64,000 nt of DNA from contig JBAYTZ010000007.1 of NCBI GenBank assembly GCA_041675285.1, positions 62,001 to 126,000 of the forward strand. The letters are read 5' to 3'. Below are positions 1 to 7,682 of this stretch, piece by piece. This stretch comes from Candidatus Delongbacteria bacterium (GTDB lineage Bacteria; CAIWAD01). A program made the position numbers and the translations under genes. The notes beneath the pieces were generated by a model. The model was not told the DNA's origin and searched no databases. It was given only the letters and a program-made list of their open reading frames with translations. Position 1 is the first letter of the stretch. Every line of letters begins with the position of its first letter.

Positions 1-1020
1 GAGGCCGCGCGCGAGACCATCCGCGCCCGGTTGAACGCCCCCGGCACCGAGGGCGTGATCTTCACGGCGGGGACCACGGCGGCCATCAACCTGGTGGCCG
101 ACTCCTTCGGCCGCGCCTTCGTCCGCCCGGGGGACGAGATCCTGGTGAGCGGCCTGGAGCACCACTCCAACCTGGTGCCCTGGCAACTGCTCTGCCAGCG
201 CAGCGGCGCCGTGCTGCGCGTGGCCCACGCGGACGCCGACGGCGTGGTGTCCACGGAGACCTTCGCCGCCGCCCTGTCGCAGCGCACGCGGCTGGCGGCC
301 TTCACCCATGTCTCCAATGCGCTGGGCACCGTGAATCCCGTGGCCGAGTGGACGGCCCTGGCGCACCAGGCCGGTGCCCGCGTGCTGGTGGACGGCGCCC
401 AGGCCGTGGCCCACCTGGGCGTGGACCTGCAGGCCATCGACTGCGATTTCTACGCCTTCAGCGGGCACAAGGTCTACGGACCCACGGGGATCGGCGCGCT
501 GGTGGGCAAGCCCGAAGTGCTGGAGCAGCTCCCGCCCTGGCAGGGCGGCGGCGACATGATCAGCCACGTGGGCTACGAGAGTTCCGAGTACAACACGCTG
601 CCCTGGCGCCTGGAGGCGGGCACGCCGCACATCGCGGGGGCCATCGGGCTGGGCGCGGCGCTGGAGTTCCTGGACGGCCTGCCGCTGGACGAACTCATCG
701 CGCACGAGGATCGGCTGCTGGAGCGGGCCTGTGCCGAGCTGGACGCCATTCCCGGCGTCGTGCGCGTGGGCCGGGCCCCGCGGCGGGTCAGCGTGCTCTC
801 TTTCGTGGTGGCGGGCGCCCATCCCAGCGACGTGGCCACCCTGCTGGACCTGGAGGGCGTGGCCGTGCGCAGCGGCCACCACTGCGCCCAGCCGCTGCTT
901 GAGCGCCTGGGGCTGCCGGGGACGGTGCGCGCCTCCTTCAGTCTCTACAACACCGAAGCCGAGGTGGAGCGCCTGGCGGCCGCCCTGCGCAAGGCCCTGC
1001 GCCTGCTCGGGGTCGGGTAA
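1..1020 (+). CDS. sufS: Cysteine desulfurase SufS, 5'-truncated by the window edge
   Basis: PLP-dependent class V aminotransferase fold that removes sulfur from L-cysteine for Fe-S cluster assembly in the cytoplasm. The reading frame is open from base 1 (EAARETIRARLNAP...), so the true start lies upstream and perhaps 70-80 N-terminal residues are missing. The PLP Schiff-base lysine is in 'FSGHKVYGPTG' (codon 469-471). The catalytic cysteine is in 'RSGHHCAQPLL' (codon 883-885); this short RxGHHCAQP loop is typical of the SufS/CsdA group rather than IscS. 'VDGAQAVAHL' is the cofactor-binding Asp/Gln segment. A SufT-like gene follows after a 219-nt gap, supporting a SUF-pathway role. CsdA is the main alternative name. 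Confidence 0.93.
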   Translation, partial: EAARETIRARLNAPGTEGVIFTAGTTAAINLVADSFGRAFVRPGDEILVSGLEHHSNLVPWQLLCQRSGAVLRVAHADADGVVSTETFAAALSQRTRLAAFTHVSNALGTVNPVAEWTALAHQAGARVLVDGAQAVAHLGVDLQAIDCDFYAFSGHKVYGPTGIGALVGKPEVLEQLPPWQGGGDMISHVGYESSEYNTLPWRLEAGTPHIAGAIGLGAALEFLDGLPLDELIAHEDRLLERACAELDAIPGVVRVGRAPRRVSVLSFVVAGAHPSDVATLLDLEGVAVRSGHHCAQPLLERLGLPGTVRASFSLYNTEAEVERLAAALRKALRLLGVG

Positions 1021-1035
1021 TTCACGGGGATCGCA

Positions 1036-1213
1036 CCACGAAGCACGGGAAGGGGAACGAAGACCACGAAGAGTTTGATGGATGGATGCCGTTGTCCGGG
1101 TGAGTCAGGCGCTGGCGGTCATTTCAGCGCTGGACTTCATGCGGGTGGTTGGGAGTCTCCTTCAAGCGTTCGGCTTCGTGTTCTTCTGCGGACTTCGTGC
1201 CCTTCGTGGTGAA
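1036..1213. repeat. Inverted pair of CACGAAG-type repeat clusters in the gap after sufS
   Basis: The 219-nt gap between sufS and the SufT-like gene starts with ACCACGAAG-type words (1036-1044 and around 1061-1072). It ends with the reverse-oriented word CTTCGTGGT (around 1203-1211), preceded by further inverted TTCGTG words. The same CACGAAG word forms tandem arrays at 3928-3959 and 4081-4104, so this looks like a degenerate relative of that repeat family. No coding potential was recognised here. Confidence 0.5.
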
Positions 1214-1239
1214 ACGGGTTGAACGGTAGGAGCAGAAAC

Positions 1240-1554
1240 ATGCTGGACAAGCAGGCCCTGGAAGAGCGGATCGTCGCGGCGCTTAAGACGGTCTTCGACC
1301 CGGAGATCCCGGTGGACATCCACTCGCTCGGGTTGATCTACGGCGTGGACATCGCCGACGACGGCTTCGTGCAGGTGAGCATGACCCTGACCACGCCCAA
1401 CTGCCCCGAAGCCGAGGCCCTGCCCGGGCGGGTCACCGAATGCGTGCTGGACGTGGACGGCGTGCAGGGCGTGCACGTGGACCTGGTCTGGGAACCCACC
1501 TGGACCAAGGACATGATGAGCGACGCGGCGCGCTTGCAGCTGGGCTTCTTCTGA
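1240..1554 (+). CDS. SufT-like Fe-S assembly protein (MIP18/DUF59 family)
   Basis: Small cytosolic protein of about 104 residues of the DUF59/MIP18 family, which helps mature Fe-S proteins (SufT, PaaD and the eukaryotic MIP18 are relatives). The family signature is clear: 'DPEIPVDIHSLGLIYGVDI' near the N terminus, 'MTLTTPNCPEAEAL' carrying the conserved cysteine, and the C-terminal 'WEPTWTKDMMSDAARLQLG'. The ATG at 1240 is preferred because AGGAG lies 7 nt upstream (1228-1232); an in-frame TTG seven codons earlier lacks such a site. It follows sufS, and the next gene starts on its stop codon (TGATG), so the two are probably translationally coupled. PaaD-like is the alternative label, but no phenylacetate genes are nearby. 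Confidence 0.88.
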   Translation: MLDKQALEERIVAALKTVFDPEIPVDIHSLGLIYGVDIADDGFVQVSMTLTTPNCPEAEALPGRVTECVLDVDGVQGVHVDLVWEPTWTKDMMSDAARLQLGFF

Positions 1555-2210
1555 TGATCAATCTGGACCCCGCCCTGGGCGGCCGGGTGGCGGCGGCCTG
1601 GCTGGAACTGGAAGATGTGTGCGTGGCCCCGGCCGGGGCCGAGCAGGCGACGGCCTTCGCCGGGCTGGAGTGCGAGCTGCTCAGCCTCTACGGCGGCCGG
1701 ACGCCGGCGGAGATCGAGGGTCTGCAGGCCGCGCGGCGCTTGTATCACGCCGCCGGGGTGGATCCCACCCGCACGCGGCCCTCCTCCGAGGCCCTGCTGC
1801 GGCGCGTGCTCAAGGGCCAGGGCCTGCCCGCCGTGAACAACGCCGTGGACGCGGGCAACGAACTCTCGCTGCGCACCCTGCTGCCGCTGGGCCTCTACGA
1901 CGCCGGGCGGATCGAGGGCGCGGTGGAGCTGCGGCGGGGCCGGCCGGGGGAATCCTACCCGGGCATCCGCAAGGAGGAGGTCCACCTGGAGGGCCGGCTG
2001 GGCCTCTTCGACGCCGCCGGTCCCTTCGGCAGCCCCACCAGCGACAGCCCGCGCACGGCGGTGACGGAGGCCAGCCGCCGCCTGCTGCTGGTGCTGTTCG
2101 CGCCCGGCGACCTGCCCGCGGCCCGGCTGGACGGCGCGCTGGAACTGGGCGCGGAGCTGTTCGGCCGCTGGTGCGGTGCGCGGCCGGGCCGCAGCGGGCG
2201 CCTGGCCTGA
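1554..2210 (+). CDS. Standalone B3/B4 domain protein (PheT editing-domain homologue)
   Basis: A 218-residue protein resembling the free-standing B3/B4 domain found in the beta subunit of phenylalanyl-tRNA synthetase. 'GVDPTRTRPSSEALLRRV' and 'LPAVNNAVDAGNELSL' are the family's hallmark segments, followed by 'YDAGRIEGAVELR' and 'FGSPTSDSPRTAV'. In PheT the domain clears mis-charged tyrosine. Standalone copies are thought to act on tRNA or a small substrate, but the function is not settled. The ATG overlaps the SufT-like stop by one base, implying coupled translation, although no functional link to Fe-S assembly is evident. Residue positions of a catalytic centre cannot be asserted by eye. Confidence 0.8.
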   Translation: MINLDPALGGRVAAAWLELEDVCVAPAGAEQATAFAGLECELLSLYGGRTPAEIEGLQAARRLYHAAGVDPTRTRPSSEALLRRVLKGQGLPAVNNAVDAGNELSLRTLLPLGLYDAGRIEGAVELRRGRPGESYPGIRKEEVHLEGRLGLFDAAGPFGSPTSDSPRTAVTEASRRLLLVLFAPGDLPAARLDGALELGAELFGRWCGARPGRSGRLA

Positions 2211-2218
2211 GCCGCCCT

Positions 2219-2247
2219 TTCTCCCCGGGGATCCTGTTCGCTACCTT
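2219..2247 (+). promoter_or_regulatory. Candidate promoter TTCTCC-17-TACCTT
   Basis: A GCTACCTT motif (TACCTT at 2242-2247) lies 26 nt before the ATG at 2274, with a weak -35-like TTCTCC exactly 17 nt upstream. The same GCTACCTT word occurs upstream of the complex I operon and of degQ, which is the main reason to report it. The -35 match is poor. Confidence 0.3.
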
Positions 2248-2273
2248 GCAGCCAGGGAAGGAACAGGAACACC

Positions 2274-3356
2274 ATGCCACTCAGCTTCCATCTTGAATCG
2301 GAGGGGGTCCCCGCACCCTCTCACCCCGGGGTCCGGCTCTACGTGGACGGCACGAGCCACGGCATCCGCGAAGACCGGGACATCGAACTCAGCCACTGGA
2401 ATCCCAGCACCACGCCGGAGATCTACCAGGCCGACAGCTCCACGGAGATCGCCCTCAATTTCCTCGTGTTCGGCCGGCTGCCGGCGGAGGGACTGGTGAT
2501 CAACAACCACCTGGACGTGGACGGCATCCTCTCGGCCTTCGCCCTGCTGGAGCCCGCGACAGCTCTGGCGCATCGCGAGCAGCTGGTGGCCGCGGCGGAA
2601 ACGGGGGATTTCTGGGCCTGGGCGGATGACGGGGCGCTGGGCCTCTACGAGTCGCTGGTGGAGATCCTCGCGGCCGGCCGCGCCGCCGGCCGGGACGAGC
2701 TGCAGTTGCACCACGACTGTTTCCAGGCGCTGCCCGGCCTGCTCAAACAGGACTTGTCCACCCGCGTGCCCGTCGCCCTGGGCGAGACCGTGCAGCGGCT
2801 AAAGGCGGGTCGCCTGCGTCGCCAGCTGCACCACCAACGCTTCGTGGCCTTCGAGATTCCTGCCGCCCTGCACGAGGGCCGGCTGACGGACGCCCTGCGC
2901 GTGAACGAGTTCAACGCCTCCCTGGACGACGGCAGCCTGCTGCACTCCGTGGCGCGCAATCGGCTGGACCGCGAGCGCGTGCAACTGGTCTCCGTGGAGG
3001 GCGCGGGCGGTTGGTATCACGACCTCTGCTATCCGGGCCACATGTGGGCGCTGACGGTGAACCGCTGGCGCGCGCCGGGCTTCTGGGAAGGCGAGACCAG
3101 CAACACCTGGTACTACCGCTTCGCCCCGCTGGAGGAGGCGCTGGCCCGCCTGCAGGCCCGGGAGGGTGGCGGCGGCCGCTGGCAGAGCGCCGAGGAGCTG
3201 ACGCCCTTCGCCAGCGTGCTGGGACGCGCCTTTCCCGTGGTGGCCTGCTGCCTGGGCGAGGACGACACGCCGGCGGTCTCCAGCCTGACGCCGGACGAGG
3301 TGGCGCGCGAGCTGCGCGCGGCCTTCACCTGGGACCTGACCGGCAGCCGGGGATGA
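2274..3356 (+). CDS. Conserved protein of unknown function with a DHH-like HxDxDG motif
   Basis: A 360-residue soluble protein not assigned with certainty. The segment 'VINNHLDVDGILSAFAL' (about residue 80) resembles the HxDxDGxxSA motif that binds metal in DHH phosphoesterases, but the rest of a DHH protein (later DHH and GGGH motifs) was not recognised. Tryptophan-rich stretches include 'FWAWADD' and 'PGHMWALTVNRW'. No signal peptide or membrane segment is visible. The stop overlaps the start of the NUDIX gene (ATGA), so the two are probably co-translated. A catalogued DUF family is likely, but naming one would be a guess. Confidence 0.6.
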   Translation: MPLSFHLESEGVPAPSHPGVRLYVDGTSHGIREDRDIELSHWNPSTTPEIYQADSSTEIALNFLVFGRLPAEGLVINNHLDVDGILSAFALLEPATALAHREQLVAAAETGDFWAWADDGALGLYESLVEILAAGRAAGRDELQLHHDCFQALPGLLKQDLSTRVPVALGETVQRLKAGRLRRQLHHQRFVAFEIPAALHEGRLTDALRVNEFNASLDDGSLLHSVARNRLDRERVQLVSVEGAGGWYHDLCYPGHMWALTVNRWRAPGFWEGETSNTWYYRFAPLEEALARLQAREGGGGRWQSAEELTPFASVLGRAFPVVACCLGEDDTPAVSSLTPDEVARELRAAFTWDLTGSRG

Positions 3357-3829
3357 TCCACGCCGTCGAGGCCACGCTCTGCTACGTGGAGCGCGCGGGC
3401 CAGGTGCTGATGCTGCGCCGCGACAAGCGCCCGGACGATTACCACTACGGTCGCTGCAACGGCTTGGGCGGCAAGCTCGAGCCCGGCGAATCCCCGCTGG
3501 ACTGCGCCCGGCGGGAGATCCTGGAGGAGTGCGGCCTGGTGGTGGGTCGCCTGCGCTTCGCCGGGCACATCACCTTTCCCCGCTTCGACGGAGTCCGCGA
3601 CTGGTCGGTCTTTCTCTTCCACGGAACGGAGGTGGCGGAGGGCGAGCCGGTGGATCCGCCGGAAGGCCACCTGCTCTGGGTGCCGCGCGCGGGGCTGCTG
3701 GAGCTGCCGCTCTGGGAGGGCGACCGCCACTTCCTGCCCTGGGTGCTGGCCGGCCGCCGCTTCCTGGCGCGCTTCGACTACGAGGCCGGCGTCTATCAGG
3801 GTCACGAGGTCTGCTTCCTCGACGACTAG
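3353..3829 (+). CDS. NUDIX hydrolase (8-oxo-dGTP diphosphatase-like)
   Basis: A 158-residue NUDIX pyrophosphohydrolase. The full Nudix box GX5EX7REUXEEXGU is present as 'GKLEPGE' and then 'RREILEECGLV', with 'GRCNGLGGKLEPGESP' just before it in the style of MutT/MTH1 enzymes that hydrolyse oxidised purine dNTPs. The N terminus 'MIHAVEATLCYVERAGQVL' is the usual first beta strand. The start at 3353 forms an ATGA overlap with the upstream gene. It could act on another nucleoside diphosphate derivative, because NUDIX specificity cannot be read from the box alone. It is followed by a long repeat-rich gap, so it is probably the last gene of this transcript. Confidence 0.88.
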   Translation: MIHAVEATLCYVERAGQVLMLRRDKRPDDYHYGRCNGLGGKLEPGESPLDCARREILEECGLVVGRLRFAGHITFPRFDGVRDWSVFLFHGTEVAEGEPVDPPEGHLLWVPRAGLLELPLWEGDRHFLPWVLAGRRFLARFDYEAGVYQGHEVCFLDD

Positions 3830-3850
3830 ACTCCTGGCCCGCTCCCTCTT

Positions 3851-4131
3851 ACCACAGAGGCACAGAGACACAGAGTGTTGATTGGACTCGCCGGGGTTGG
3901 GTTGTCGTTGTCCGAGAATCCACTTGCGCACGAAGGCACGAAGGCACGAAGGCCCGAAGAGGGTTTGTGTAACGTGAGGTGAAGGCCGGAGAGGGAAGCT
4001 TCACCACAGAGGCACAGAGGCACAGAGAGCTTGTTGGACTCGGCTTGGGTCGGGTGCTGGACGTTCGAGAATCCACTTGCGCACGAAGGCACGAAGGCTC
4101 GAAGTGGGTTGTGTCATGTGAGGTGAAGGCC
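3851..4131 (+). repeat. Tandem ~130-150 bp repeat units with CACAGAG and CACGAAG microrepeats (module U, two copies)
   Basis: Unit 1 (about 3851-3988) and unit 2 (about 4001-4131) share the same order of parts: a CACAGAGG/CACAGAGA array, a spacer with 'GTTGGACTCG'-like sequence, 'CGAGAATCCACTTGC', an 8-bp GCACGAAG array, and an end reading 'GTGAGGTGAAGGCC'. The GCACGAAG copies in unit 1 are at 3928, 3936 and 3944, with a variant GCCCGAAG at 3952. In unit 2 they are at 4081 and 4089, with GCTCGAAG at 4097. A diverged single copy of the same unit lies in reverse at about 46264-46374. Short ORFs across the region are low-complexity artefacts. Confidence 0.85.
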
Positions 4132-4308
4132 TTCAGGCCTGAACCAGAAAATGGGTGAAGCGCGCAGCGCGAACCAACTACACGGAGTCAGGAAGTCCAC
4201 AGCTCGGCCGTCTGTTCGACGCCGGCCGTGAGGCCGGCTAGTTACGGCCGGTGAAAAGAGCGCGTCTTTGGCGCCACCTTTCTGCGCGCAAGCAGAAAGG
4301 TGGCAAAC
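4118..4308 (+). repeat. Dispersed composite repeat, core module R, copy A
   Basis: A 191-bp sequence shared with 45901-46102 (reverse) and about 51714-51924 (forward). Shared blocks include 'GAGGTGAAGGCC', 'CTGAACCAGAAA', 'GCGAACCAACTACA', 'CGGCCGTCTGTT', 'GTGAGGCCGGCTAGTTACGG' (second half GCC in the other copies) and a terminal hairpin. That hairpin is perfect: CCACCTTTCTG (4274-4284), an 8-nt loop, CAGAAAGGTGG (4293-4303). Here the core directly follows two U units. It fills the 3830-4355 gap between the NUDIX and LOG genes and ends about 48 nt before the chosen start of the LOG gene. No ORF of its own is credible. Confidence 0.85.
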
Positions 4309-4355
4309 ACGGGCTCCAGGAGAGCGTCGGGATGACGGAGAGAGGAGAGCCCCGC

Positions 4356-4859
4356 GTGCAACGCGTGATCATCGGTGTGATGGGCGGCAGCCGTTCCACG
4401 CCCGCCATTGACGCCCTGGCCGAAGAGCTGGGCGCCGCCATCGCGCGGGAGGGCTGGGTCCTGCTCACCGGCGGGCGGCCTCTTGGCGTGATGGAGGCGG
4501 CCTCGCGCGGCGCCGACCAGGCCGGCGGGTTGGTGCTGGGACTGCTTCCCGGGCTGGACCCCGCCGGCGCCTCGGCCCACGTGCACGTGGCCCTGCCCAC
4601 CGGGCTGGGCATGGCGCGCAACCTGCTCAACGTGCTGGCGGCCCGGGTGGTGGTGGCCCTGCCGGGCGCGGCGGGCACGCTCTCGGAGATCAGCCTGGCG
4701 CTTTGCCACCAGCGCCCCGTCCTGCTGCTGGGCTGGGAGCGCCAACCGCTGGACGGCTTCACCCTGCCGCTCTTCCCGGACGTGGCGAGCCTGCTGCCGG
4801 CCTTGCGGGAGTTGGCGGGGCGCGCCCTGACGGCTGAGATGGTCTGTCCGCTGGTCTGA
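4356..4859 (+). CDS. LOG/TIGR00725-like Rossmann nucleotide-binding protein
   Basis: A 167-residue protein of the SLOG/LOG (lysine decarboxylase-like) superfamily, which includes cytokinin riboside monophosphate phosphoribohydrolases. It has the N-terminal 'VIIGVMGGSRST' strand-loop, 'LLTGGRPLGVMEAASRGA', 'ALPTGLGMARNLLNVLAA' and the phosphate-binding 'LPGAAGTLSEISLAL'. The classical LOG motif PGGxGTxxE appears as PGAAGTLSE, with Ala for the second Gly, as in TIGR00725-type proteins whose substrate is unknown. GTG at 4356 gives the family's normal N terminus and has AGGAG 8 nt upstream. An in-frame ATG at 4332 is the main alternative. The AtuA-like pair follows after 26 nt, probably in the same transcript. 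Confidence 0.75.
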   Translation: MQRVIIGVMGGSRSTPAIDALAEELGAAIAREGWVLLTGGRPLGVMEAASRGADQAGGLVLGLLPGLDPAGASAHVHVALPTGLGMARNLLNVLAARVVVALPGAAGTLSEISLALCHQRPVLLLGWERQPLDGFTLPLFPDVASLLPALRELAGRALTAEMVCPLV

Positions 4860-4885
4860 TTCGACCCACATCGACAGGAGGTTCC

Positions 4886-6247
4886 GTGAACCGCATCGTG
4901 CGCATCGCCAACGGCCAGGGCTTCTGGGGCGACTCCATCGACGCTCCCGTGCACCTAGTGGAGCGCGGCGGGATCGACTTCCTCACCCTGGACTATCTGG
5001 CTGAGGTGACCCTGTCCATCATGCAGCGCCAGCGGCTGAAGAACCCCGAGTCCGGCTACGCGCGGGACTTCGTGGAACTGGCGGCTCGCATCCTGCCCCG
5101 CTGCCTGGAGCGCGACATTCGCGTGGTGACCAACGCCGGCGGCGTGAATCCGCGGGCCTGCCGCGAGGCGCTGGGCCGGGTGGCGGCCAAGCTGGGCAAG
5201 CGCGTGCGCATCGGCGTGGTGGAGGGCGACGACATCCTCGGCCGCGTGGCCGAGCTGGAGGCCGCGGGCGCCAATTTCCGCAATCTCGAGACCGGCGAGT
5301 CCTTCGGCGCCGTGCGCGACCGGATCAGCTCGGCCAACGTCTACATCGACTCCTTCTGCCTGGCGGAGGCGCTGGACCAGGGCGCGCAGATCGTGCTGGC
5401 CGGCCGCGTCTCCGACCCCGGCCTGGCGCTGGGCCCGCTGGTGCACGCCTTCGGCTGGGGCCGCGCGGACTGGGACCTGCTGGCCGCCGGCACGCTGGCC
5501 GGCCACGTCACCGAGTGCGGCGCTCAGTGCACGGGCGGCAACCACAGCCGCTGGTGGGAGGTGCCCGATCTGGCCGGGATCGGCTACCCCGTGGTGGAGG
5601 CCGGCCCGGACGGCTCCTTCGTGGTAACCAAGCAGCCCGGCAGCGGCGGCATGGTGACGCGCGAGACCGTGGGCGAGCAGATCCTCTACGAGATGGGCGA
5701 CCCGCACAACTACATCAGCCCGGACGTGCGCGTGGACTTCACCTCCTTCCAGCTCGAGGAGGAGGCCCGCGACCGCGTGCGGATCAGCGGCGTGCGGGGC
5801 CTGCCCGCCACGGACACCTACAAGGTCTCGTTCTCGTATCACGCGGGCTGGAAGGCCCACGGCCAGCTCACCGTCAGCGGGCCGCGCGCGCGGCTGAAAG
5901 CGGCCCGGGTGGCGGAGATCATCTGGGAGCGGCTGCGCCAGGCGGGCTGCCGCTTCGAACACACCGAGACCGAATTCCTCGGCCTGGATTCCTGCCACCC
6001 CGGCATCCGGCCCGCTCCCGCCCAGCTGAACGAAGTGGTGCTGCGGCTGGGCGTGCGCGACCCCGACGCGGGAATGGTGGAGCGCTTCGGCAAGGAGCTG
6101 GCGCCGGTGATCACCAACGGCCCCCCGGGGATCACGGGTTTCGCCGGCGGGCGGCCCAAGCCCCAGGAGATCATCGCCTACTGGCCGGCGCTGGTGCCCA
6201 AGCAGCTGATCCGGACCAGCGTGAACGTCGAAGAAGCGGGAGCCTGA
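4886..6247 (+). CDS. AtuA-like acyclic terpene utilization family protein (DUF1446)
   Basis: A 453-residue DUF1446/AtuA-family protein. The N-terminal 'VRIANGQGFWGDS' and 'FLTLDYLAEVTLSIMQRQR' are the family signature, followed by 'VVTNAGGVNPRACREAL', 'LAGRVSDPGLALGPL', 'AGHVTECGAQCTGGNHSRWW' and 'GSGGMVTRETVGEQILYEMG'. AtuA was defined in Pseudomonas acyclic terpene degradation, but most homologues, including this one, sit outside any terpene cluster and their reaction is unknown. The GTG start has AGGAGG 4 nt upstream. The C-terminal ferredoxin-like domain fused in many AtuA proteins is encoded here by the next gene, one base after this stop, so the two products probably form one complex. 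Confidence 0.85.
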   Translation: MNRIVRIANGQGFWGDSIDAPVHLVERGGIDFLTLDYLAEVTLSIMQRQRLKNPESGYARDFVELAARILPRCLERDIRVVTNAGGVNPRACREALGRVAAKLGKRVRIGVVEGDDILGRVAELEAAGANFRNLETGESFGAVRDRISSANVYIDSFCLAEALDQGAQIVLAGRVSDPGLALGPLVHAFGWGRADWDLLAAGTLAGHVTECGAQCTGGNHSRWWEVPDLAGIGYPVVEAGPDGSFVVTKQPGSGGMVTRETVGEQILYEMGDPHNYISPDVRVDFTSFQLEEEARDRVRISGVRGLPATDTYKVSFSYHAGWKAHGQLTVSGPRARLKAARVAEIIWERLRQAGCRFEHTETEFLGLDSCHPGIRPAPAQLNEVVLRLGVRDPDAGMVERFGKELAPVITNGPPGITGFAGGRPKPQEIIAYWPALVPKQLIRTSVNVEEAGA

Positions 6248-6248
6248 G

Positions 6249-6608
6249 ATGCAGATCCGACTGGAGCAGATCGCCTGGGCCCGCAGCGGCGACAAGGGCC
6301 CGAACAGCAACGTGGGCGTGCTCTTCCGCCACGAGGCCCTCTACCGCTGGGCCCTGGAGATCCTGAGCGTGGAGCGCGTGGGCGCGCACCTGGCGCGCAT
6401 CGCCCGGGGCGGGGTAATCCGCTACGAGCTGGACAACCTCCGGGCGCTCAACTTCATCCTGAAGGACAGCCTGGGCGGCGGGGGCAGCGAGTCCCTGCTC
6501 AACGACGCCCAGGGCAAGACCCACGGCCAGGCCCTGCTGCAACTGGAACTGGAGCTGCCCGAGGCGCTGGCCCACCTGGTGGACACCCTGCCCGCGGAGG
6601 ACCTGTAG
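6249..6608 (+). CDS. AtuA C-terminal ferredoxin-fold domain as a separate protein
   Basis: A 119-residue protein matching the C-terminal domain of long AtuA proteins. 'IAWARSGDKGPNSNVGV' is its signature near the N terminus, and 'YELDNLRALNFILKDSLGGG' follows. The fold is described as ferredoxin-like, but there are no Fe-S cysteines here. It starts one base after the DUF1446 gene ends, so the two are almost certainly co-translated. It presumably binds the DUF1446 subunit, as the covalently joined domain does elsewhere; this is inference from fusion and split pairs. No signal peptide or membrane helix is visible. Confidence 0.83.
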   Translation: MQIRLEQIAWARSGDKGPNSNVGVLFRHEALYRWALEILSVERVGAHLARIARGGVIRYELDNLRALNFILKDSLGGGGSESLLNDAQGKTHGQALLQLELELPEALAHLVDTLPAEDL

Positions 6609-6646
6609 CGGTCCACCTCGCCGCGCGCTGAACGGAGTGCCGCGCC

Positions 6647-7642
6647 GTGCTGAAAGCCCCGCCTGAGATCGCCCCGCTGGAGCGCCCGGTGCGCGAGAGC
6701 ATGCGCCCGCCGGGGCTCCTGCTGCCCCGCCACCTGAGCTGCGGCCAGGCGCTGGACCTGATCCGCGAGCGCGCCCCGGCCGACGCCATCTACTACTTCT
6801 ACGTCATCGACGAGCACGAGGCCCTCTGCGGCGTGCTGCCCGTGCGCAGCCTGCTGACTTCGCCGCTGGAGCGGCCGCTGGAGGAGATCCTCGTCGCCCG
6901 CGTGATCAGCGTGCCCGACACGGCGCGCGTGCTCGACGCCTGCGAGCTCTTCGCCATGCACAAGCTGCTGGCCCTGCCGGTGGTGGACAGCGCCCGACGC
7001 GTCCAGGGCCTGCTGGACGTCAACCTGTTCACCGAGGGCGTGTTCGACGTGGCCGAGCGCGAGCGGATGGACGAGGTCTTCGAGGCCATCGGCGTGCGCG
7101 TCTCCCAGGTGCAGGGCCAGTCGCCCGTCCTGGCCTTCCGCTACCGCTTCCCCTGGCTGCTGCCCACCCTGGCCAGCGGACTGGCCTGCGCCGTCCTCAC
7201 GGGCTGGTTCGGTAGCACGCTGGAGCGCTCGCTGGCCCTGGCCTTCTTCCTGACCCTGGTGCTCGGACTGGGGGAGAGCGTGGCGATCCAGACCATGACC
7301 CTGACCGTCCAGACCCTGCGCCACCGGCGGCCCACGCTGCGCTGGTACTTGCGCGAATGGTTGCGGGAGGCCATCTCGGCCGGGCTGCTGGGCCTGGCCT
7401 GCGGCGCGCTGGTGGGGCCGCTCACGCTGCTCTGGCAGGCGCCGCCCGCGGTGGCCCTGAGCGTGGCGCTGGCCATCGCCCTGGCCGTCACCCTAGCGGG
7501 CCTGCACGGCCTGAGCGTGCCCGCGCTGCTGCACGCGCTGCGCCTGGATCCGCGCATCGCCGCCGGCCCCCTGACCCTGGCCCTGACCGACCTGAGCACG
7601 CTGCTGCTCTTCTTCAGCACGGCCCGCCTGCTGATCGGCTGA
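6647..7642 (+). CDS. MgtE-type divalent cation channel lacking the N domain
   Basis: A 331-residue protein with a CBS-domain pair (about residues 15-135) and a C-terminal MgtE membrane domain of about five helices (about 165-330). CBS landmarks are 'YVIDEHEALCGVLPVRSLL' and 'LALPVVDSARRVQGLLDV'. The channel part contains 'LVLGLGESVAIQTMTLTVQT', close to the MgtE 'GGNxGxQ' pore entrance but with GES in place of GGN, and 'LALTDLSTLLLFF', which keeps the TDxxxxxxFF ending. Typical MgtE is about 450 residues with a superhelical N domain that senses magnesium; that domain is absent here. It presumably carries Mg2+ or Co2+ across the inner membrane. The GTG start is the only good in-frame option. 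Confidence 0.82.
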   Translation: MLKAPPEIAPLERPVRESMRPPGLLLPRHLSCGQALDLIRERAPADAIYYFYVIDEHEALCGVLPVRSLLTSPLERPLEEILVARVISVPDTARVLDACELFAMHKLLALPVVDSARRVQGLLDVNLFTEGVFDVAERERMDEVFEAIGVRVSQVQGQSPVLAFRYRFPWLLPTLASGLACAVLTGWFGSTLERSLALAFFLTLVLGLGESVAIQTMTLTVQTLRHRRPTLRWYLREWLREAISAGLLGLACGALVGPLTLLWQAPPAVALSVALAIALAVTLAGLHGLSVPALLHALRLDPRIAAGPLTLALTDLSTLLLFFSTARLLIG

Positions 7643-7646
7643 ACGA

Positions 7647-7672
7647 AAAGGGCCGGCGTGCGCCGGCCCTTT
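7647..7672. terminator. Bidirectional intrinsic terminator between convergent genes
   Basis: A perfect inverted repeat, AAAGGGCCGGCG (7647-7658) and CGCCGGCCCTTT (7661-7672), sits between the stops of the MgtE gene (+) and the M14 peptidase gene (-). The A and T runs at the stem ends give a short U tract on either strand, as expected for convergent transcripts. The U tracts are short, so efficiency is uncertain. Confidence 0.72.
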
Positions 7673-7682
7673 CCCAAGGCTG

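Noticed and set aside
3853..4104. A CRISPR array in the regularly repeated region after the NUDIX gene
   Set aside because: The repeats are 8-bp words in direct contact, not 25-40 bp repeats with unique spacers of equal length, and no cas gene is near.
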